From Cellvibrionaceae bacterium (GTDB lineage: Bacteria; Pseudomonadota; Gammaproteobacteria; Pseudomonadales; Cellvibrionaceae), in contig JAGKXA010000035.1 of assembly GCA_021151615.1 (NCBI GenBank), positions 1-26,671 on the forward strand: a DNA stretch of 26,671 nt. The letters run 5' to 3'. Each line of letters starts with the position of its first letter. Positions within the stretch are counted from its first letter, which is position 1. The position numbers and the translations under genes are program-made. Shown one piece after another: positions 23,144-26,671 of this stretch. The notes under the pieces were generated by a model, which did not search any database, was not told where the DNA came from, and saw only the letters and a list, made by a program, of their open reading frames with translations.

Positions 23144-24568
23144 ATGCCCGAAGTACTCCGTTTTATTCCTCTGGTCTACCGGCCGGATTCCGCCCTCCGG
23201 TTCATGCAGGTTCGTCATTTGCCGCGCGCCGTTTGGCTGGACTCTGGTCACCCCGGCAGCCAATACGGCCGTTACGATATTATCAGCGCCGCCCCACAAT
23301 GCTGGCTGGAAACGACCGGCGACATTACTCACATTCATTTTAACGAGGGTACGCAGCTGGAATCCGCCGCAGATCCCTTTGCACTGCTCAAGCAGTATTT
23401 GCCTATTGGGGCTCTACAGCCGACAAGCTCTGAGCCACTGCCGTTCGTTGGTGGAGCCTTGGGGTATTTTGGTTATGACCTTGGCCGTCGCCTGGAAAAA
23501 ATTCCCGTTTATGCACAAGCTGATATCAGCCTCGCTGATATGCAGGTGGGAGTTTATCCCTGGGCGCTGGTGCAAGATCACCTCAAGCAACAGGCATGGC
23601 TGGTGATAAACGAACCCCTCAGCTGTGCCCTCCCCGGTACTTATAACTTTTTGGAAATCGAGCAACTCTTTGCCAACACCCCGGATTTTCCACTGTTTCA
23701 CGACTTAAAGCTATTTCTCAATAGTTCAGATAATACATTTAAAATCAATAGTTTCAGTAGTAATCTTAAAGTGCAAGAGTATCACTCGGCGCTCGCCAAA
23801 ATCCGTGACTATATTCTGGCGGGTGACTGTTATCAGGTAAATTTTGCCCAGCGATTTGAGGCGGAATTTCAGGGTGACCCATGGTGTGCGTATCTCGTTT
23901 TACGCAGTGTATTACCCTCCCCCTTTTCCGGTTTTATCCAATTGGATGAGCAGGCATTGCTCAGTTTATCGCCCGAACGATTTATTGAGGTGCGTGGCCG
24001 TGCAGTAGAAACCAAGCCAATCAAAGGAACCATAAAGCGCGGACAAACCCCCACTGAAGATCAAGCTAACGCCAACTGGTTGGAAAACAGCGAAAAGAAT
24101 CGCGCCGAGAATGTGATGATTGTTGATTTGTTGCGCAATGACCTGAGCAAGCATTGTGCGAATGTGCGTGTCCCGGCACTGTGTGAATTGCAGTCCTTTG
24201 CCAATGTTCACCATCTGGTCAGCACGGTTACCGGGGAACTAAACGCGGATGCTTCAGCGATCGATGTGCTGCGCGATGCATTTCCCGGCGGCAGTATTAC
24301 CGGAGCCCCGAAAATTCGCGCCATGGAGATTATTGAGGAGCTTGAACCAACGCGCCGCTCGGTTTACTGCGGTAGCCTGGGCTATATCAGTGCTGACGGT
24401 CAACTGGATACCAGCATCGCCATACGCACCCTGGTGTGTGATCGCCAGAAAATCTATTGCTGGGGCGGCGGCGGTATAGTTGCCGACTCGGAAACCGATC
24501 AGGAATATCGTGAATCCATTGCTAAAGTTAAAATCCTGATGGACACATTGGAACAATACTTTGGTTAG
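23144..24568 (+). CDS. pabB: Aminodeoxychorismate synthase component I (PabB)
   Basis: A 474-residue enzyme converting chorismate and ammonia (from PabA glutaminase) to 4-amino-4-deoxychorismate for folate. The chorismate-binding domain is complete: VQEYHSALAKIRDYILAGDC, QVNFAQRF, PFSGFI, SLSPERF, KPIKGTIKRG (Lys294, the PabB-type Lys where TrpE has Ala), ENVMIVDLLRNDL, FANVHHLVSTVTG, FPGGSITGAPK and GSLGYIS, WGGGGIVADS near the end. Length is normal. No clear Shine-Dalgarno precedes the ATG at 23144. It is the divergent neighbour of the DUF4230 operon and is followed after 42 bp by the dienelactone hydrolase gene. Confidence 0.95.
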   Translation: MPEVLRFIPLVYRPDSALRFMQVRHLPRAVWLDSGHPGSQYGRYDIISAAPQCWLETTGDITHIHFNEGTQLESAADPFALLKQYLPIGALQPTSSEPLPFVGGALGYFGYDLGRRLEKIPVYAQADISLADMQVGVYPWALVQDHLKQQAWLVINEPLSCALPGTYNFLEIEQLFANTPDFPLFHDLKLFLNSSDNTFKINSFSSNLKVQEYHSALAKIRDYILAGDCYQVNFAQRFEAEFQGDPWCAYLVLRSVLPSPFSGFIQLDEQALLSLSPERFIEVRGRAVETKPIKGTIKRGQTPTEDQANANWLENSEKNRAENVMIVDLLRNDLSKHCANVRVPALCELQSFANVHHLVSTVTGELNADASAIDVLRDAFPGGSITGAPKIRAMEIIEELEPTRRSVYCGSLGYISADGQLDTSIAIRTLVCDRQKIYCWGGGGIVADSETDQEYRESIAKVKILMDTLEQYFG

Positions 24569-24610
24569 CCAGATCTAATCATCGATTTCATAAAAACCGA
24601 GGAGCGAAGA

Positions 24611-25363
24611 ATGTTAATTCAAAATCATCAAATAGATTTGGAAACACCAACAGGAACCATGCGCTGCTATGTGTATCACCCCAAAGACAGCGCTGAAACT
24701 GCCGGCAAAAAATTCCCCGCCATTATTCTCTACTCCGAAATTTTCCAACAAACCTCACCGATTCGCCGCAGCGCACAAATTATGGCAGGCCACGGTTTTG
24801 TGGTAATAGTGCCTGAAGTATTCCATGAGCTTAATCCCATAGGCACAGTGCTTGGTTATGACGATGCTGGCCGCGATAAAGGCAATGCCGATAAAGTGGC
24901 AAAATATTTGGAAGCCCACGACTCAGATACACAGACCATGGTGGATTATCTGCGCACGCTGGATTACTGCTCTGGAAAAATCGGCGCTATGGGGTTTTGT
25001 TTGGGCGGAGGCCTTGCGTATCGCGCAGCAATTCACCCAGCCATTTCCGCAACCAGCTGTTTTTATGCAACAGACATTCATTCCGGACTAACCCCTTCCA
25101 AACCCGGCAATGAAAGCCTTACCCGCACCGGCGAAATCAAAGGCGAATTGCAAATGATTTGGGGCAAACAAGACCCGCACATTCCTGCCGAAGGCCGCGC
25201 ACGCGTTTATCAAAACCTGGTCGAAAAGAATGTGAATTTCACCTGGCATGAATTTAATGGCGTACACGCGTTTATGCGCGACGAAGGCGATAGATACGAC
25301 GCTGAGTTGCAACTGCTTGGTTATCAAATGGCAATTGGACTGTTTAGGCGCGTCCTGTATTAA
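24611..25363 (+). CDS. Dienelactone hydrolase-family alpha/beta hydrolase
   Basis: A 250-residue cytoplasmic hydrolase. The alpha/beta-fold landmarks are ILYSEIFQQTSPIRRSAQIMAGHGFVV spread over the first strands, the nucleophile elbow GFCLGGG (Cys130, in place of Ser), WGKQDPHIP (Asp188) and GVHAFMRDEGDRYD (His219), the Cys-Asp-His triad of the DLH family. GAGGAG precedes the ATG by ~7 nt. It cleaves lactones or esters; the substrate is not given by the context, since pabB and a peptidase flank it. Confidence 0.93.
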   Translation: MLIQNHQIDLETPTGTMRCYVYHPKDSAETAGKKFPAIILYSEIFQQTSPIRRSAQIMAGHGFVVIVPEVFHELNPIGTVLGYDDAGRDKGNADKVAKYLEAHDSDTQTMVDYLRTLDYCSGKIGAMGFCLGGGLAYRAAIHPAISATSCFYATDIHSGLTPSKPGNESLTRTGEIKGELQMIWGKQDPHIPAEGRARVYQNLVEKNVNFTWHEFNGVHAFMRDEGDRYDAELQLLGYQMAIGLFRRVLY

Positions 25364-25455
25364 TCCTCATCGTCCAAATTTTTCAACAGCAAGGGCGCTA
25401 TAGCATCACTATTACGAGTAATTGTTCTTCAACCACATGTTATCGGGAAATTTGC

Positions 25456-26671
25456 ATGAAAAAATTAACGCTATTGGCAAGTGGAATTGCGCTTTCGTTG
25501 ACACTTGCATCTTGCTCCAAAAATGATCTCTCAAACCAGAATCTGCCTCACACCAAAGGGGCTTTAGCATCTGGCATTGAACTGGCGAACATGGATAAAA
25601 CCATCAAGCCACAGCAGGATTTTTTTCGCTACGCCAACGGAACCTGGGTTAACAATACGCAAATACCCGGTGATAAAGCCCGCTGGGGGAGCTTTGATGA
25701 GTTGCGTGAAAGCGCGGAAAAGCAAGTTTTGGCATTGATGCAAGAACTTGCCGCTACCTCCTATGCCAAAGATTCAGATGAACAAAAAATTGCTGACTTC
25801 TATAAATCTTTCCTCGATGAAAAAACCGTTGAATCCTTAGGCATTAAGCCCTTGCATGACGACATGCAACGCATTGAACAATTAAAAACCCAAGCGGACT
25901 TAACCATGCTTTGGGCTGAATGGCAGCCCTACGGTGTTGGTGTTCCGTTTGAGCTCTATATTGATCAGGATGATAAGAATTCCGAGCAGTATATAACCGC
26001 TGCATACCAATCAGGACTGGGGCTTCCCGATCGCGAATACTATTTAAAAAGTGATGAGAAATCGCTTGAGCTGCTCGGGAAATATCAGTCCTATATTGCC
26101 CGATTATGGACATTAGCCGGATTAAATGATGCAGAAAAAGCGGCTGCGGATATTGTTGCACTTGAAAAGAAAATCGCAGCGCTACACTGGTCACGTGTAC
26201 AAAATCGCGATCGCAATGCGCTTTACAATAAACTGACATTAACCGAGCTGAACCAGTTAATGCCTGGATTCGATTGGCAATTATTTCTAAAAACTGCAAA
26301 TCTGGAAAATATCCAGGAATTAGTGATCAATCAACCTACCTACTTCGCTTCTCTTGCCAAACTAAAAACCGAAACACCATTAGCGCAATGGAAAAAATAC
26401 ATAACATTCCATCTCATTAATAATGACGCACCGAACCTGAGCAAAGTTTTTGTCGATGCCAATTTTGATTTCTACGGAAAAACGCTAAGCGGATTACAAG
26501 AGCAGCGCACACGTGAAAAACGCGCAGCATTATTGGCCAATGAAAATCTTGGCTTCCTGGTGGGTAAAAAGTATGTAGAAACCTATTTCAAACCAGAAGC
26601 CAAAGCACGCATGGATCAAATGATTGAAAACCTGCGAGTCGCCTACGCTCAATCGATCAACGAATTAACCT
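25456..26671 (+). CDS. M13 family metallopeptidase lipoprotein (PepO/neprilysin-like), 3' partial
   Basis: Open to the window edge for 405 codons. The signal ends in a lipobox (TLASC, Cys20) followed by Ser-Lys. The M13 N-terminal domain is clear: DFFRYANGTWVNNTQIPGDK, RWGSFDELRE, GLPDREYYL, LHWSRVQNRDRNALYNKLT, VFVDANFDFYGKTLSG and FLVGKKYVETYF. The zinc-binding HExxH and ExxxD motifs of the C-terminal domain lie beyond the window. It would cleave short peptides in the periplasm or at the cell surface. It starts 92 bp after the dienelactone hydrolase gene. A Shine-Dalgarno is weak (GGGAAA). Confidence 0.93.
   Translation, partial: MKKLTLLASGIALSLTLASCSKNDLSNQNLPHTKGALASGIELANMDKTIKPQQDFFRYANGTWVNNTQIPGDKARWGSFDELRESAEKQVLALMQELAATSYAKDSDEQKIADFYKSFLDEKTVESLGIKPLHDDMQRIEQLKTQADLTMLWAEWQPYGVGVPFELYIDQDDKNSEQYITAAYQSGLGLPDREYYLKSDEKSLELLGKYQSYIARLWTLAGLNDAEKAAADIVALEKKIAALHWSRVQNRDRNALYNKLTLTELNQLMPGFDWQLFLKTANLENIQELVINQPTYFASLAKLKTETPLAQWKKYITFHLINNDAPNLSKVFVDANFDFYGKTLSGLQEQRTREKRAALLANENLGFLVGKKYVETYFKPEAKARMDQMIENLRVAYAQSINELT

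Noticed and set aside
25844..26299. Minus-strand open frame of 151 codons
   Set aside because: It lies wholly within the M13 peptidase coding sequence and looks like an antisense shadow.

Overview
The window looks like a stretch of gammaproteobacterial chromosome, most likely Cellvibrio or a close relative. This is inferred from secreted lipoprotein glycoside hydrolases with poly-serine/glycine linkers (GH5, GH39), a membrane-anchored AraC-type regulator beside them, and general gammaproteobacterial housekeeping genes (pabB, cytochrome c5, RNase H1). No rRNA, tRNA, insertion sequence or CRISPR array is visible.

Region 1 (1-2373, + strand) is the end of a copper/metal-handling module: a TolC-type efflux outer-membrane protein, cut by the left edge, whose tail carries six perfect 15-bp His/Met repeats, overlapped by a two-domain multicopper oxidase. 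Region 2 (2574-6077) is one large lipoprotein: beta-propeller dehydrogenase, HEAT-like repeats and a C-terminal cytochrome c domain, followed by a strong terminator. Region 3 (6244-11458, + strand) is a carbohydrate locus: a transmembrane AraC regulator with a periplasmic sensor, then GH5 endoglucanase, a pirin-like bicupin that has lost its metal ligands, and a GH39 beta-xylosidase-like enzyme, the last three closely spaced.

Region 4 (11546-12780, - strand) holds a cytochrome c5-type protein and a DUF1080 (3-keto-disaccharide hydrolase-like) protein. Together with the region 2 dehydrogenase they could form a periplasmic 3-keto-sugar pathway (inference). A 59-codon small gene (13101-13280, +) follows, ending at a hairpin shared with the convergent gene.

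Region 5 (13323-22986, - strand) is a co-directional run of eight genes: DUF4230, DUF2339 polytopic membrane protein, tandem glutaredoxin-like protein, DUF3999, AT-rich two-TM ion channel, RNase H1, GT-C-like membrane protein and a stand-alone SIR2-like protein. The DUF4230-DUF2339-Grx-DUF3999 block is the best candidate for an undescribed envelope system. The AT-rich channel gene is stitched to it by a 4-bp overlap, and the SIR2-like gene at the end may be an NAD-consuming effector.

Region 6 (23144-26671, + strand) is pabB, a dienelactone hydrolase-family enzyme and the N-terminal part of a lipoprotein M13 metallopeptidase cut by the right edge.
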